NCBI RefSeq assembly: GCF_040822065.1
Contig: NZ_CP162005.1
Span: 3,286,001 to 3,350,000 of the forward strand
Direction: 5' to 3'
Source: Pedobacter sp. WC2423
GTDB taxonomy: Bacteria > Bacteroidota > Bacteroidia > Sphingobacteriales > Sphingobacteriaceae
Length of the DNA stretch: 64,000 nucleotides
Shown here: positions 1 through 9,989 of the stretch, piece by piece
Layout: every line of letters begins with the position of its first letter
Numbering within the stretch: the first letter of the stretch is position 1
Made by a program: the position numbers and the translations under genes
Notes under the pieces: generated by a model
The model's database searches: none
What the model saw: only the letters and a program-made list of their open reading frames with translations
What the model was told of the DNA's origin: nothing

Positions 1-1
1 C

Positions 2-1828
2 ATCCGTGCCTTTGAAGAGCTCGGTGTTAAACATAAAAAATTCGCAGGCCTGGTTTTCGGTGTCCTGATTGTAGAAGACCTGGTTGCCATCCTTTTACTT
101 GTCCTGCTCTCTACGCTTGCCGTGAGTCAGCAATTTGCCGGAGCAGAGATGTTTTTCTCTATCCTGAAGCTATTATTCTTCCTGATCCTGTGGTTTATCG
201 GTGGTATCTTCCTGGTTCCTACTTTCCTGAAGGCCACAAAAAAGCTCATGAATGATGAGACTATGCTGATTGTTTCCATCGCTTTATGTCTGCTGATGGT
301 TTTACTTGCCGTTAAAGTCGGGTTTTCCCCTGCTCTTGGTGCATTTATCATGGGCTCTATTCTTGCCGAAACCACGCAAGCAGAGAAAATTGAGCACCTG
401 ACTAAATCTGTAAAAGATCTTTTTGCCGCTATATTCTTTGTCTCTGTAGGGATGCTGATTGATCCGCGGATACTGATTGACTATGCGGTTCCTATCCTGA
501 TCATTACTATCGCTACCGTTCTGGGAAAATTCCTGAGTTCAGGCTTAGGCGCATTACTATCAGGCCAGCCCTTAAAAACCTCCGTACAAACCGGGATGAG
601 CTTAGCTCAGATCGGTGAATTCTCCTTTATTATAGCGACACTCGGGCTCACGCTGAAAGTAACCAGTGATTTCCTATACCCAATTGCAGTAGCTGTTTCT
701 GCAATTACGACCTTTACCACCCCCTACCTGATCAAGGCATCGGAGCCCTTTTACCTGTTCCTGGAGCGTACCCTTCCAAAAAGCTGGGTGGCTGCCATCA
801 ACAGATACAGTTCCAGTACTGCAGGAATCACGACGATGAGCGACTGGAAAACATTATTAAAGTCATATACCTTCAATACGATTATTCACTCTGTAATTCT
901 CATTGCCATTATCTTTTTAGGTTCCCGGTATCTGCACCCATTTATCACCAAAAACCTGATTAATGGCAATAAAGGCATCATTATCAGCCTGATTATTTCC
1001 CTGATCATTATGGCCCCTTTTTTATGGGCGCTGGCCATCCGGAGAATCGAACGGAAAGCACACTCCCACTTATGGCTGAATAAAAAATACACCCGCGGGC
1101 CACTCATCGCACTGGAAGTACTAAGGGTTGCCCTGGCTATATTTGCCGTATGTTTCCTGATTTTCCAATTCTATAATACCTGGGTTGCGATGGTTATTGC
1201 TCTCATCCTGATTGTTAGCGGAATGATTATTTTCAGCAGGAAACTACAGGCCTTTTATGACCGTTTAGAACACCGCTTCCTCTACAACCTGAACGCAAGA
1301 GAAGAGCAGAATAAACAACCAGAAATATTACCCTGGGATACCCACTTAACAGAATTGACCATCGCTCCGGAATCAGCCCTTGTTGGAAAATCACTGATTG
1401 AATTGGCTGTAAGAGAAAAATACGGTGTAAACATTGCACTGATTGAAAGAGGTAATATGATGATCCCTACCCCCGGACGTGATGAGCGGCTGTATCCAAA
1501 CGACAAAGTGATGCTGATCGGTACAGATGATCAGCTGGCAGCAGTAGGAGAACTTTTCAAAGGCACTAACAATGATAACCAGGAAAGTGCTTTCCCTAAA
1601 AAGGATATGACTCTTCAAAAAATAGTCATCAATGCCTCTTCCCCGGTATTTGCTCAAACCATCCGCGAATCCGGTATCCGGGAAAAAACGCAGGGCCTGG
1701 TCGTTGGCATCGAGAGAAATGGCATCCGTATCCTCAATCCCGATTCAGATCTCGTGTTTGAGAATGAGGATATCGTATGGATTGTAGGGAACAATAAAAA
1801 GATCCCCGACCTGCTCAGGAAAGTTTAA
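2..1828 (+). CDS. CPA2-family monovalent cation:proton antiporter with C-terminal TrkA-C domains (5' truncated)
   Basis: The frame is open from base 2, so the gene begins before the window; the first GTG at 122 is internal, because the residues before it (IRAFEELGVKHKKFAGLVFG) continue a transporter helix bundle. About nine hydrophobic segments follow, including a LAQIGEFSFIIATLG stretch typical of KefB/YbaL-type Na+(K+)/H+ exchangers of the inner membrane. The last 165 or so residues hold two TrkA-C-like regulatory units: one after LPWDTHLTEL, ending in DDQLAAVGELF, and a second ending in IVWIVGNNKKIPDLL. Such domains bind ligands that gate transport; no classic TrkA-N nucleotide-binding domain is seen in the visible part. 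Family assignment is firm, ion specificity is unknown. Confidence 0.88.
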   Translation: MRAFEELGVKHKKFAGLVFGVLIVEDLVAILLLVLLSTLAVSQQFAGAEMFFSILKLLFFLILWFIGGIFLVPTFLKATKKLMNDETMLIVSIALCLLMVLLAVKVGFSPALGAFIMGSILAETTQAEKIEHLTKSVKDLFAAIFFVSVGMLIDPRILIDYAVPILIITIATVLGKFLSSGLGALLSGQPLKTSVQTGMSLAQIGEFSFIIATLGLTLKVTSDFLYPIAVAVSAITTFTTPYLIKASEPFYLFLERTLPKSWVAAINRYSSSTAGITTMSDWKTLLKSYTFNTIIHSVILIAIIFLGSRYLHPFITKNLINGNKGIIISLIISLIIMAPFLWALAIRRIERKAHSHLWLNKKYTRGPLIALEVLRVALAIFAVCFLIFQFYNTWVAMVIALILIVSGMIIFSRKLQAFYDRLEHRFLYNLNAREEQNKQPEILPWDTHLTELTIAPESALVGKSLIELAVREKYGVNIALIERGNMMIPTPGRDERLYPNDKVMLIGTDDQLAAVGELFKGTNNDNQESAFPKKDMTLQKIVINASSPVFAQTIRESGIREKTQGLVVGIERNGIRILNPDSDLVFENEDIVWIVGNNKKIPDLLRKV

Positions 1829-1920
1829 ACTAATTAATTTTCTGTTTGTTCAATTAAACAACTAGATTCGTTAAGCCTGATTCTTGCCTGAAAACAGGAT
1901 TCAGGCTCAACTGCTAACCA

Positions 1921-2958
1921 ATGAAGATAGACCAGGAAAAGAGTGACTTTTTAGATGAAATGCTTGACCACTGGCAGGAAGAGAACCTGCTCACCCCTGC
2001 CGACATCCAAAAGCTGAAAGCCAGCTATGAGACGAAGTCATTTGATTGGCGAAGGCTGGCCCAATACTCTTTCTGGGTGGCGATGGCCTGCGGTGTAATC
2101 TCCCTTGGAGCGCTATTAATAGACAATAAATTCCTCGACTACTTAAAAAAACTTTACGACACCCCTGACAGTATGATCAGTCTGCTCTCTGCCGCAGCGG
2201 CGGGTATTCTCTATAAAATAAGCTTTACCAGAAAGAAGACCATGCCGATGAAGGTATTCAGTAATGATGCCCTTATTTTCACTGCCGTCATGCTCACTGC
2301 CAATGCCATTGCCTACCTCGGTAAAACCTTCGATAAAGGGGACGGGCACTTCTCCATCCTGATTCTGCTCTCGGTATTCATCTACGGCATATTGGCTTAC
2401 CTCTTTAAATCCCGCCTCATCTGGATCTTCGTCCTGATTTCCCTTGGCGCCTGGTTTGGAACAGAAACCGGCTATATGTCCCGTGATAACCTCTACTTTC
2501 TCGGCATGAATTACCCTTTGCGTTTTGTCGCCTTCGGGCTTGCCCTCACTGCAATCTCACTATCCCTGAAGAACGTAAAATTCTTCAGCCTATTTTACGA
2601 TACCACTTACATCTGCGGGATGGTCTACCTGTTCGTATCCCTGTGGCTGATCTCCGTATTCGGTAATTTCGGCACCCTTGACAAATGGTATGCCATCAAG
2701 CAAATCAGTCTTTTCTACTGGGCTATCATTTCGGCTGTAGCCTGCGTAGCCAGTATTTTCACCGGCCTTAAATATCGTGACGACATTGCCCGTGAATTCG
2801 GGATCACTTTCCTGTTTATCAACCTTTACACCCGCTACTTTGAATACTTCTGGGACAGCTGGCATAAGGCCCTTTTCTTTAGTGTTCTCGCTGCCTCCTT
2901 CTGGCTGATCGGCCGGAAAGCCGAAAAGATCTGGAACGTTGAATTCCTGAAAAAATAG
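1921..2958 (+). CDS. Multi-pass membrane protein, DUF2157-like, function unknown
   Basis: A 345-residue protein starting with a charged cytosolic segment of about 45 residues (DEMLDHWQEENLLTPADIQKL) followed by roughly ten hydrophobic helices and a short basic tail (WNVEFLKK). The acidic N-terminal helix that ends in a 'leave/enter helix then loop' pattern before the first membrane span recalls DUF2157 proteins, but no catalytic motif is visible and I do not assign a function. It lies 92 bases after the antiporter and 26 bases before the S41 peptidase, on the same strand, so co-transcription is likely. Confidence 0.72.
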   Translation: MKIDQEKSDFLDEMLDHWQEENLLTPADIQKLKASYETKSFDWRRLAQYSFWVAMACGVISLGALLIDNKFLDYLKKLYDTPDSMISLLSAAAAGILYKISFTRKKTMPMKVFSNDALIFTAVMLTANAIAYLGKTFDKGDGHFSILILLSVFIYGILAYLFKSRLIWIFVLISLGAWFGTETGYMSRDNLYFLGMNYPLRFVAFGLALTAISLSLKNVKFFSLFYDTTYICGMVYLFVSLWLISVFGNFGTLDKWYAIKQISLFYWAIISAVACVASIFTGLKYRDDIAREFGITFLFINLYTRYFEYFWDSWHKALFFSVLAASFWLIGRKAEKIWNVEFLKK

Positions 2959-2984
2959 CAGAACAACCAAGAAACGCCCCACTA

Positions 2985-4427
2985 ATGAACAACCAAAGTA
3001 AAAAAAGGAAAGACCTCCTCCTGCTCACCTTATGTCTGATCCTATCCCTATGCACTAGATCAACCCAATTAATCGCCCAGGAAAAAAGTGCAGACAGCTT
3101 AAAAGGAGACTTTGCGATATTCATGAAGCTATTAAAAAACAGCTATCCATCCCTCTACCGGTATAACAGCCAATCAAAAATGGATGCCATTCTCAATAGT
3201 ACCTATAACTCGATCCAGCCAAACACTACAGATTTCGAATTCTACAGACTCTTAAAAAAGACATTAAGCACTATTAAAGACGGTCACCTGTACTGTAGTC
3301 TGCCACCAGCCCTGCAAAAATACCGCGAAGAAAAGGCCAGGTTCTTTCCACTGAAACTTTATTTCACAGACCACCACACCTATCTGACAAAACCCATCAA
3401 CAATGAAATACCCATAGGTTCAGCAATACTGTCCATCAACAATCAGCCAATCCAGGCGATCAGAAAAGATGTAATGCAATACATCGTTTCTGACGGAGAT
3501 ATTCAGACTAAAAAACAGAAAATATTAAATGATTTCTTTTACTTCTACTATTACTTATCCCAAGGTGAACAGCCCCTTTACACCATTAAAACTAAAACTC
3601 CTGACGGAGCCATAAAGGAAATCAAAATTGCCGGAAAGCCAGAAAAAGAGCTCGCAGAGAATGAAAAAGAAAACGAACCTGTAAAACATCTGCAATTAAC
3701 AATCAAAGCCAATAACACAGCTATCCTAACCATCAAAAGCTTTGAAAAATCACAACTGGAAACAACCGGAGAAAACTTACCCGGGTTCCTGAAAAAGTCT
3801 TTTGCTGCCCTTCACCAAAAAGGAATACAAAAACTAATCATAGACCTGAGGGGAAACGGAGGAGGCAGAGATACCTATGGCCCACTACTCTATTCTTACT
3901 TAACACAACAGCCATTTCAATACTATAAGAGTTTGACGACGGCCACAGCAAACCTACCATACGAACAATTTAAAAGTAGCCTCTCCTCCTACAATAACCT
4001 CAACAAAGAGATGCTATTAAAAACCAGCCCCCACATCTACCAATTAAAAAACGCAGCTCACCCTAACTTACAATATACCGCCCCCCAACCAAACAATTAC
4101 AAAGGAAAGCTTTGGCTCTTAACCGATGGCTTATCATTTTCAACAACAGCAGAATTCTGTGCTATTGTATCCAGTAACAACCGCGGGAAATTTATAGGAG
4201 AAGAGACCGGGGGCACTTATGAAGGCAATACATCCGGCGTACAAATAGAGTCTGCTCTACCTCACAGTAAAATCCAAATTTCCTTCGGTACCGTTAAATA
4301 CAACATGTCCGTAAAGCCCTCAAAAAAATCAGCAAGAGGAATCATACCCCAGTACAAAATCCAGCAAGACATCAGTGGCAAAGCAGATAGTCAATTAAAC
4401 TATGCGCTGAAACTAACCAAACAATAA
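2985..4427 (+). CDS. Secreted S41-family (C-terminal processing) peptidase
   Basis: 480 residues with an N-terminal signal sequence (basic KKRKD, then LLLLTLCLILSLC, then polar). The mature region has a PDZ-like part around 120-170 and the S41 protease core: LIIDLRGNGGG near residues 285-295 and LWLLTDGLSFSTTAEF near 380, where the Ser after DGLS... is the expected nucleophile region, followed by GKFIGEETGG. The family cleaves C-terminal tails of envelope proteins or degrades exported peptides. The gene ends in its own TAA immediately before a 24-bp tandem repeat array; the -1 frame stays open through that array (see finding). Base composition is A-rich relative to the housekeeping genes downstream. 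Confidence 0.85.
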   Translation: MNNQSKKRKDLLLLTLCLILSLCTRSTQLIAQEKSADSLKGDFAIFMKLLKNSYPSLYRYNSQSKMDAILNSTYNSIQPNTTDFEFYRLLKKTLSTIKDGHLYCSLPPALQKYREEKARFFPLKLYFTDHHTYLTKPINNEIPIGSAILSINNQPIQAIRKDVMQYIVSDGDIQTKKQKILNDFFYFYYYLSQGEQPLYTIKTKTPDGAIKEIKIAGKPEKELAENEKENEPVKHLQLTIKANNTAILTIKSFEKSQLETTGENLPGFLKKSFAALHQKGIQKLIIDLRGNGGGRDTYGPLLYSYLTQQPFQYYKSLTTATANLPYEQFKSSLSSYNNLNKEMLLKTSPHIYQLKNAAHPNLQYTAPQPNNYKGKLWLLTDGLSFSTTAEFCAIVSSNNRGKFIGEETGGTYEGNTSGVQIESALPHSKIQISFGTVKYNMSVKPSKKSARGIIPQYKIQQDISGKADSQLNYALKLTKQ

Positions 4428-4444
4428 TTGGGATTAATCACCCA

Positions 4445-5030
4445 ACAAGCAAACCTGATAGCAAACCCACAAGCAAACCTGATAGCAATCCAACAAGTAA
4501 ACCTGATAGCAATCCAACAAGTAAACCTGATAGCAATCCAACAAGTAAACCTATTAGCAATCCAACAAGTAAACCTGATAGCGATCCAACAAGCAAACCT
4601 ATTAGCAATCCAACAAGCAAACCTATTAGCAATCCAACAAGTAAACCTATTAGCAATCCAACAAGTAAACCTATTAGCAATCCAACAAGCAAACCTGATA
4701 GCAATCCAACAAGCAAACCTGATAGCAATCCAACAAGCAAACCTGATAGCAATCCAACAAGTAAACCTGATAGCAATCCAACAAGTAAACCTATTAGCAA
4801 TCCAACAAGTAAACCTATTAGCAATCCAACAAGCAAACCTGATAGCAATCCAACAAGCAAACCTATTAGCAATCCAACAAGCAAACCTATTAGCAATCCA
4901 ACAAGTAAACCTATTAGCAATCCAACAAGTAAACCTATTAGCAATCCAACAAGCAAACCTGATAGCAATCCAACAAGCAAACCTATTAGCAATCCAACAA
5001 GCAAACCTGATAGCAATCCAACAAGTAAAC
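4445..5030. repeat. Tandem array of ~25 copies of a 24-bp repeat
   Basis: The period is exactly 24 bases from 4445 to 5030, giving 24 full units and a partial 25th. The consensus unit is ACAAG[C/T]AAACCT followed by [GAT/ATT]AGCAATCCA. Three positions vary: C or T at base 6 and the linked pair GAT or ATT at 13-15; unit 1 ends in AAACCC and unit 6 has GATCCA. The block of units 7-11 is identical to units 18-22, so the array grew by multi-unit duplication. Because 24 is a multiple of three, one plus frame (PTSKPDSN/PTSKPISN), a second plus frame (NLIAIQQA) and one minus frame (LVGLLSG/LVGLLIG) all stay open; the third plus frame has stops in every unit. No convincing start codon precedes any of these, so I annotate it as a repeat, not a gene. 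Confidence 0.95.
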
Positions 5031-5101
5031 CAACCGCGTCGTCAAACTCGTCATCCTTGTAGTGCAGTCCTATTGTTAACCCATAAAACCTTACGTATCG
5101 A

Positions 5102-5188
5102 AAATAAAAAAACCTGGTATGTATTTTCCAGACCTCATTCCCGTTCGGGGAATGCCAGTCGGAAAACACATACCAGGTTTTTTTATTT
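5102..5188. terminator. Long imperfect hairpin, bidirectional terminator between convergent genes
   Basis: An A-rich left arm (AAATAAAAAAACCTGGTATGT) mirrors the right arm (ACATACCAGG followed by a T tract), an inner TTTTCC/GGAAAA pair continues the stem, and a second small stem (CATTCCC-GTTC-GGGAATG) sits at the tip. T tracts occur on both sides in the two orientations, which suits termination of the S41/repeat transcript and of the lysE-like gene that ends at 5183. Confidence 0.75.
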
Positions 5189-5803
5189 CCCTAAGTACAC
5201 GAGCCCCAGTTTAACAATATGATAAGCGGAAAGAGCGAAGAACAATAACGCGATTGCCCTATTGACCATATAACTACTTAAAGCAAATTTAGTTTGAATA
5301 TATTGAGCAAACCTTGCAAAACCATATAAAGCTACAGCAGCGCCAATCCCAGACCCGATACTAAACACCGTCAACGACAAATATCCAACATCAATCCACT
5401 CATGAGAAATCAAGTACGTCCCCACAAATAACCAATAAGGAATCTGCATTGGATTAAGCACACCAAGTAACATCCCGTACCTGATACTATCCTTTTTAGA
5501 ATAATCAGCCTTTGGCATTTCCTTTCTCGACCGCCACGTGATCACCCCCAGTACCGTGAACATCACAATCATGACTACATCAATATAATTGCCCACTTTG
5601 ATCTCGCTCGACAACCACTGCACAAACCTCATTACACCAAACGTGAACAAAACTTCTACCGCAGAAAAAGCCAGGATAAAATACAAAGCCTGTTTTATCC
5701 CGCGTGTAATAGTAATCTGTACCACCGTAAGGTTGATATTTCCAGGCGGAATATACCCTATCGAATTTAGAATTATTCCGAGGAATAAGGTTAGAAAAAG
5801 CAT
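5183..5803 (-). CDS. LysE-family translocator
   Basis: 206 residues with six predicted membrane helices. The N-terminal PGNINLTVVQITITRGIKQALYF pattern (PG-N near helix 1, then a basic-containing helix) matches the LysE/RhtB amino-acid exporter family of about 200 residues. The start ATG is the first in frame and lies 85 bases downstream of uvrA, from which it is separated by a hairpin terminator. Which amino acid or metabolite it exports cannot be told from sequence. Confidence 0.8.
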   Translation of the reverse strand: MLFLTLFLGIILNSIGYIPPGNINLTVVQITITRGIKQALYFILAFSAVEVLFTFGVMRFVQWLSSEIKVGNYIDVVMIVMFTVLGVITWRSRKEMPKADYSKKDSIRYGMLLGVLNPMQIPYWLFVGTYLISHEWIDVGYLSLTVFSIGSGIGAAVALYGFARFAQYIQTKFALSSYMVNRAIALLFFALSAYHIVKLGLVYLGK

Positions 5804-5843
5804 GCGCTAATATAAAAATTTAATTGATCCGTATAAATTGTTC

Positions 5844-5874
5844 AAAAAAAGAGCTGATGAATAAACACCAGCCC
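5844..5874 (-). terminator. Rho-independent terminator of uvrA
   Basis: Read on the minus strand, GGGCTGGTG and CATCAGCTC form a stem around a six-base loop and are followed by a run of seven T. It sits 15 bases after the uvrA stop codon. Confidence 0.75.
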
Positions 5875-5888
5875 TTAAAAAATCATGA

Positions 5889-8702
5889 TTAAACCAAAGA
5901 AGGCTTTAAATGCGGCAGTAAATACTTTGCAGTATAAGAACCCTTTGTACCAATCAGATCCTCAGGCGTTCCCTCAAAAACGACACTCCCACCACCATCA
6001 CCACCCTCAGGCCCGATATCTATCACCCAATCCGCAGACTTGATCATATCCATATTATGCTCGATCACTAAAATCGTATTTCCCTGCTCAATCAATGTAT
6101 TCAAAGCAATCAACAATTTCTTAATATCATGAAAATGCAAACCAGTAGTGGGCTCATCAAAAATAAACATCGTTTTACTCGCGCTATTTCCCTTAATTAA
6201 GAACGAAGCCAACTTGATCCGTTGCGCCTCACCACCAGACAAAGTATTAGAACTCTGTCCTAAATGAACATACCCTAACCCAACATCAACAAGCGGCTGT
6301 AACTTATTTAAAATCTTAGTCTCATTCTTAAAAAACCCTACAGCCTCATCAATCGTTAAATCCAGGATATCAGCCACATTCTTATCCTGATAAGTAATAT
6401 CAAGAATCTGCTGCTTGAACCTGCGGCCACCACAAGCCTCACAAGGCAAGTAAATATCCGCCATGAACTGCATCTCAATCTTCACCTCACCCTCACCCTG
6501 GCAAACATCACAACGGCCACCCTCCACATTGAAAGAAAATGCAGCAGGCTTTAACCCCGCAGCCTTTGCAGCAGGTAAAGCAGAAAACAAAGCACGCACA
6601 TCATCCCAGGCCTTTACATACGTTACAGGATTAGAACGCGAAGAACGGCCAATAGGATTCTGATCCACCATTTCTACCTGGCTGATCAGCTCATAATTAC
6701 CAAATATCCCATCATATAAACCAGTCTGCTCACCAGCATAATTACCAATTGCCTTTTGCAGCGCAGGATATAAAATCTTCTTGATCAAACTTGTTTTTCC
6801 CGATCCCGAAACTCCGCTCACTACCGTAAAAACACCAAGCGGAAACTTCACCTCAATATTCTTAAGATTATTTTCCCTTGCCCCCTTAATCAGAATATGG
6901 TCAGCCCACTTTCTTCTCACCGCAGGAATTGCTATATTTTCTTCGCCTGACAAATATTTCCCCGTCAAACTCTTTTTATCTTTAATAATCTCTTTATAAG
7001 TACCTGTAAAAACCAGGTTCCCCCCTAAAGTACCGGCCTCAGGGCCAATATCGATAATATGATCCGCAGCCCTCATCATCTCCTCCTCATGCTCCACCAC
7101 AATTACTGTGTTTCCAACATTACGCAAAGACTGCAGCACCTCGATCAACTTATTCGTGTCCCTTGGATGCAAACCAATACTAGGCTCATCCAGCACATAA
7201 ATAGACCCCACTAAACTACTGCCCAGTGAAGTTGCTAAATTAATACGCTGAGACTCCCCGCCCGAAAGCGTATTCGATAACCTGTTCAAAGTTAAATAGC
7301 CTAAACCAACATTATTAAGATATAATACACGGCTCGTCACCTCTGCCAGTAAACGCTTTGAAATCTTAACATCCGTTTCAGAAAGCTCCAGGTTATCAAA
7401 AAAATTCTGGATAATAGACAAAGGCATTAATACGACATCGACAATCGACTTTCCGCCAATCTTAACATAAGAAGCATCTTTACGCAATCTCGAACCTTTG
7501 CAATCCGGGCAAATAGTTTTTCCGCGGTAACGCGACAACATCACCCTATACTGTATTTTATAAGTCTGCTGTTCCAGCTCCGCGAAAAATGCATCCAGTC
7601 CGTCAAAATATTTATTACCCGTCCACACTAACCGCTGCTCCTTCTCCGTTAACTCATTAAAAGGTCTGTGAATAGGAAAATCAAACTTCGATGCATTCTT
7701 GATCAGCTTATTTAACCACTCCCGCATTTTTTCACCACGCCACGGCGCAATTGCATTATCATAAAGACTCTTGCTCTTATCAGGAACGACCAGATCTTCA
7801 TCAATTCCAATCACATTTCCATACCCCTCACAACGCTTACAAGCACCATAAGGATTATTGAAACTGAAGAAATTTGGTGTAGGCTCTTCAAAACGAATTC
7901 CATCCAGCTCAAAACGATCACAGAAATGAGTGATTTTTCCCTCATGCTCCACATAACAATCGCCCTTACCCTCAAAAAACGCAGTCTGAACAGAATCAGC
8001 TAACCGGCTCATCGTTTCATCATCCTCATGGAAAACAATCCGGTCAATCAGGATTTTGATCGTCTCCGCATCCTTGAGTTCGGTATCCTTAAACTGTTCA
8101 TCTTCCAGCACCGCTTCAATTTTATGAACCGTATCTCCAAGGTAAACCCTTAAAAACCCTTTCTGCAGCAATACAGCCAGTTCCTCTTTCACAGATCTGT
8201 TATTGTGCGGATGTAGCGGGCAGAAAATTGTGGCCACACTATCCTCTCCAAGTTTGGAAACAAAATCAACAACCGTACTTACCGTATCCTTTTTCACTAC
8301 AGTTCCTGATTCCGGCGAAATAGTTTTGCCAATTCTTGAAAAAAGCAATTTCAGATAATCATAAATTTCTGTTGAAGTACCAACCGTAGATCTCGGATTG
8401 GACGTAATTACCTTTTGCTCAATTGCGATTGCAGGGGCAATACCTTTAATATAATCAACATCCGGCTTATTCATCCGGCCCATAAACTGGCGGGCGTAAG
8501 AAGAAAGACTTTCTACATATCTTCTTTGTCCTTCAGCGTACAGGGTGTCAAAGGCAAGGGAAGATTTCCCTGAACCCGACATTCCGGTGATGACTACCAG
8601 CTTGTTTTTTGGTATTGCAACATCAATATTTTTGAGGTTATGTACCCTGGCACCCTTGATAATAATGTTTTTATGTGGATCTTTCTCCGTTTCCTTACTC
8701 AT
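5889..8702 (-). CDS. uvrA: UvrABC excinuclease subunit A
   Basis: 937 residues, normal for UvrA. It has two ABC ATPase halves: Walker [10 protein letters not shown] near residue 42 and GVSGSGKTS near 630, signature motifs [12 protein letters not shown] and [12 protein letters not shown], each followed by a Walker B with DEP. Zinc-binding cysteines are visible as CKRCEGYG and CPDCKGSR in the first half and as [10 protein letters not shown]...CEACGG in the second. UvrA dimers scan DNA for bulky lesions and load UvrB in nucleotide excision repair. The gene is monocistronic, with a terminator after it and TAnnTTTG-type boxes upstream (on the minus strand at 8743-8750 and 8767-8774). Confidence 0.97.
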   Translation of the reverse strand: MSKETEKDPHKNIIIKGARVHNLKNIDVAIPKNKLVVITGMSGSGKSSLAFDTLYAEGQRRYVESLSSYARQFMGRMNKPDVDYIKGIAPAIAIEQKVITSNPRSTVGTSTEIYDYLKLLFSRIGKTISPESGTVVKKDTVSTVVDFVSKLGEDSVATIFCPLHPHNNRSVKEELAVLLQKGFLRVYLGDTVHKIEAVLEDEQFKDTELKDAETIKILIDRIVFHEDDETMSRLADSVQTAFFEGKGDCYVEHEGKITHFCDRFELDGIRFEEPTPNFFSFNNPYGACKRCEGYGNVIGIDEDLVVPDKSKSLYDNAIAPWRGEKMREWLNKLIKNASKFDFPIHRPFNELTEKEQRLVWTGNKYFDGLDAFFAELEQQTYKIQYRVMLSRYRGKTICPDCKGSRLRKDASYVKIGGKSIVDVVLMPLSIIQNFFDNLELSETDVKISKRLLAEVTSRVLYLNNVGLGYLTLNRLSNTLSGGESQRINLATSLGSSLVGSIYVLDEPSIGLHPRDTNKLIEVLQSLRNVGNTVIVVEHEEEMMRAADHIIDIGPEAGTLGGNLVFTGTYKEIIKDKKSLTGKYLSGEENIAIPAVRRKWADHILIKGARENNLKNIEVKFPLGVFTVVSGVSGSGKTSLIKKILYPALQKAIGNYAGEQTGLYDGIFGNYELISQVEMVDQNPIGRSSRSNPVTYVKAWDDVRALFSALPAAKAAGLKPAAFSFNVEGGRCDVCQGEGEVKIEMQFMADIYLPCEACGGRRFKQQILDITYQDKNVADILDLTIDEAVGFFKNETKILNKLQPLVDVGLGYVHLGQSSNTLSGGEAQRIKLASFLIKGNSASKTMFIFDEPTTGLHFHDIKKLLIALNTLIEQGNTILVIEHNMDMIKSADWVIDIGPEGGDGGGSVVFEGTPEDLIGTKGSYTAKYLLPHLKPSLV

Positions 8703-8766
8703 TGACTTCCTTATAGGATTTGCTAATATAACCCAAAAAACACAAAATTAGTTTGTGGGGAGAATG

Positions 8767-8774
8767 CAAAAATA
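8767..8774 (-). promoter_or_regulatory. Candidate Bacteroidota -7 box for uvrA
   Basis: On the minus strand this reads TATTTTTG, an exact TAnnTTTG match, 65 bases upstream of the uvrA start. A second match, TAATTTTG, lies at 8743-8750. No good TTG element at the usual spacing is seen for either, so the choice between them is open. Confidence 0.4.
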
Positions 8775-8968
8775 CGGCTCTTTAAACTAAATTAATTTTT
8801 TTTACTACTTTTATTCTTGTAATCTGATAAAAAAATGCTTCTTTTGAACTTGTAACACAATCAATTAAATCATCATCTTTAAAAAACATAGGAGAACCAC
8901 TATAGCAAAAACATCTACTCAATCTTTTTTTAGCACACCAAGCAAGGGAATTTAGTTTAGATAATCCT

Positions 8969-9544
8969 ATGAAGTTACAATCATATAGTGATCAGGAATT
9001 AGTGAAGTTATACCTGAAAGGAAATGAATCAGTTCTTGAAGAACTCCTGAACAGATACAAATCCAAGATATACACCTCTATATATTTACTGGTTAAAGAT
9101 CAGTATTTAGCAGAAGACATTTTTCAGGATGCTTTTATTAAAGTCATCAATACACTCCGTTCAGGAAGGTATAATGAAGAAGGTAAATTTTTACCATGGG
9201 TAATGCGTATTGCCCACAATTTAGTCATCGATTATTTCAGACGTGAAAAGCGTGCGCCGGTAATTACCAGTGCAGATGGAACTGATATACTCAATATGCT
9301 GCAAATTCACGAAGAAAATGCAGAAGACAAATTACTGAGAGAACAAACCCATACCGACCTGCGTGTATTGATCCAGCTTCTTCCCGATGAACAGAAAGAA
9401 GTACTGATTATGCGCCATTACGCAGACCTTAGTTTCAAAGAAATAGCGGATCTTACCGATGTAAGTATCAATACGGCATTAGGCCGGATGAGATATGCCC
9501 TGAGTAATCTTCGTAAAATGATGAAAGTGAAGGAAGTGACCTAA
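8969..9544 (+). CDS. ECF-type RNA polymerase sigma factor (sigma-70 family)
   Basis: 191 residues with sigma region 2 (YLAEDIFQDAFIKVINTL... FLPWVMRIAHNLVIDYFRR, residues about 50-90) and region 4 (LPDEQKEVLIMRHYADLSFKEIADLTD followed by the helix-turn-helix VSINTALGRMRYALSNLRKMM). No FecR-like anti-sigma gene is adjacent, unlike the second ECF sigma at 33729. In Bacteroidota, ECF sigmas of this general RpoE-like type often sit next to housekeeping genes. Its regulon cannot be told from here. Confidence 0.88.
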   Translation: MKLQSYSDQELVKLYLKGNESVLEELLNRYKSKIYTSIYLLVKDQYLAEDIFQDAFIKVINTLRSGRYNEEGKFLPWVMRIAHNLVIDYFRREKRAPVITSADGTDILNMLQIHEENAEDKLLREQTHTDLRVLIQLLPDEQKEVLIMRHYADLSFKEIADLTDVSINTALGRMRYALSNLRKMMKVKEVT

Positions 9545-9730
9545 TCGGCTGAAATAGTCATTGTTATATTTTTTATCGTTTTAGCAGCGTCCCTATCAGG
9601 GCATAATTAATCTGCTGAAACGCCGTAGTGCTCATAAGTTCAATAAAAACAGACAAACGGAAAAAACAATATGCTCTGATGAAAATAAATGTTGAATTGT
9701 TTCGTTAAATTAGAAAACGAAAACAGTTTA

Positions 9731-9928
9731 ATGCTTATGATAACAACCTCTACTCCTATCACAAATTCCCACTGCTTAAATCAGCATGCTGAAAATATAA
9801 GCAGTGAGTTTTTCAACGACCTTGATTTAATGTTTTATGAAAGCATTAAATGTCAGATGGACCTGCTGAATAAAAACCCTGATGAGGAAACTATTTCCAA
9901 AATCCTGGCTTATTCCAAGTCTCTGTAA
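9731..9928 (+). CDS. Small conserved-looking hypothetical protein
   Basis: About 65 residues from the ATG at 9731 (MLMITTST...); an upstream TTG at 9689 would add 14 residues but has no supporting signal. The product is polar and acidic with a likely C-terminal helix (EETISKILAYSKSL); no family is recognised. It lies between the ECF sigma and nth, on the same strand, and is followed 16 bases later by a strong terminator, which supports it being a real transcription unit end. Confidence 0.55.
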   Translation: MLMITTSTPITNSHCLNQHAENISSEFFNDLDLMFYESIKCQMDLLNKNPDEETISKILAYSKSL

Positions 9929-9942
9929 ACAATCTAAAAGAC

Positions 9943-9970
9943 AAAGCTGCCATTAATGGCAGCTTTTTTT
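9943..9970 (+). terminator. Rho-independent terminator upstream of nth
   Basis: AAAGCTGCCA and TGGCAGCTTT form a perfect stem around a TTAA-type loop, with a run of seven T. It ends the small hypothetical gene and separates it from nth. Confidence 0.85.
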
Positions 9971-9974
9971 GTTT

Positions 9975-9982
9975 TATCTTTG
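9975..9982 (+). promoter_or_regulatory. Bacteroidota -7 box for nth; transcript may be nearly leaderless
   Basis: TATCTTTG is an exact TAnnTTTG match lying only 8 bases before the ATG of nth at 9990. A start of transcription about 6-8 bases downstream would give an mRNA with almost no leader. No TTG is seen 19 bases upstream, where the terminator stem sits instead. Confidence 0.5.
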
Positions 9983-9989
9983 TCACACT

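Noticed and set aside
4445..5030. CRISPR array
   Set aside because: The units are directly joined with no unique spacers and no cas genes are nearby.
4428..5222. Forward frame rich in NLIAIQQ and reverse frame of LVGLLSG repeats as genes
   Set aside because: Both come from a 24-bp repeat whose length is a multiple of three; no ribosome-binding or start context, and the flanking residues run into the terminator hairpin.
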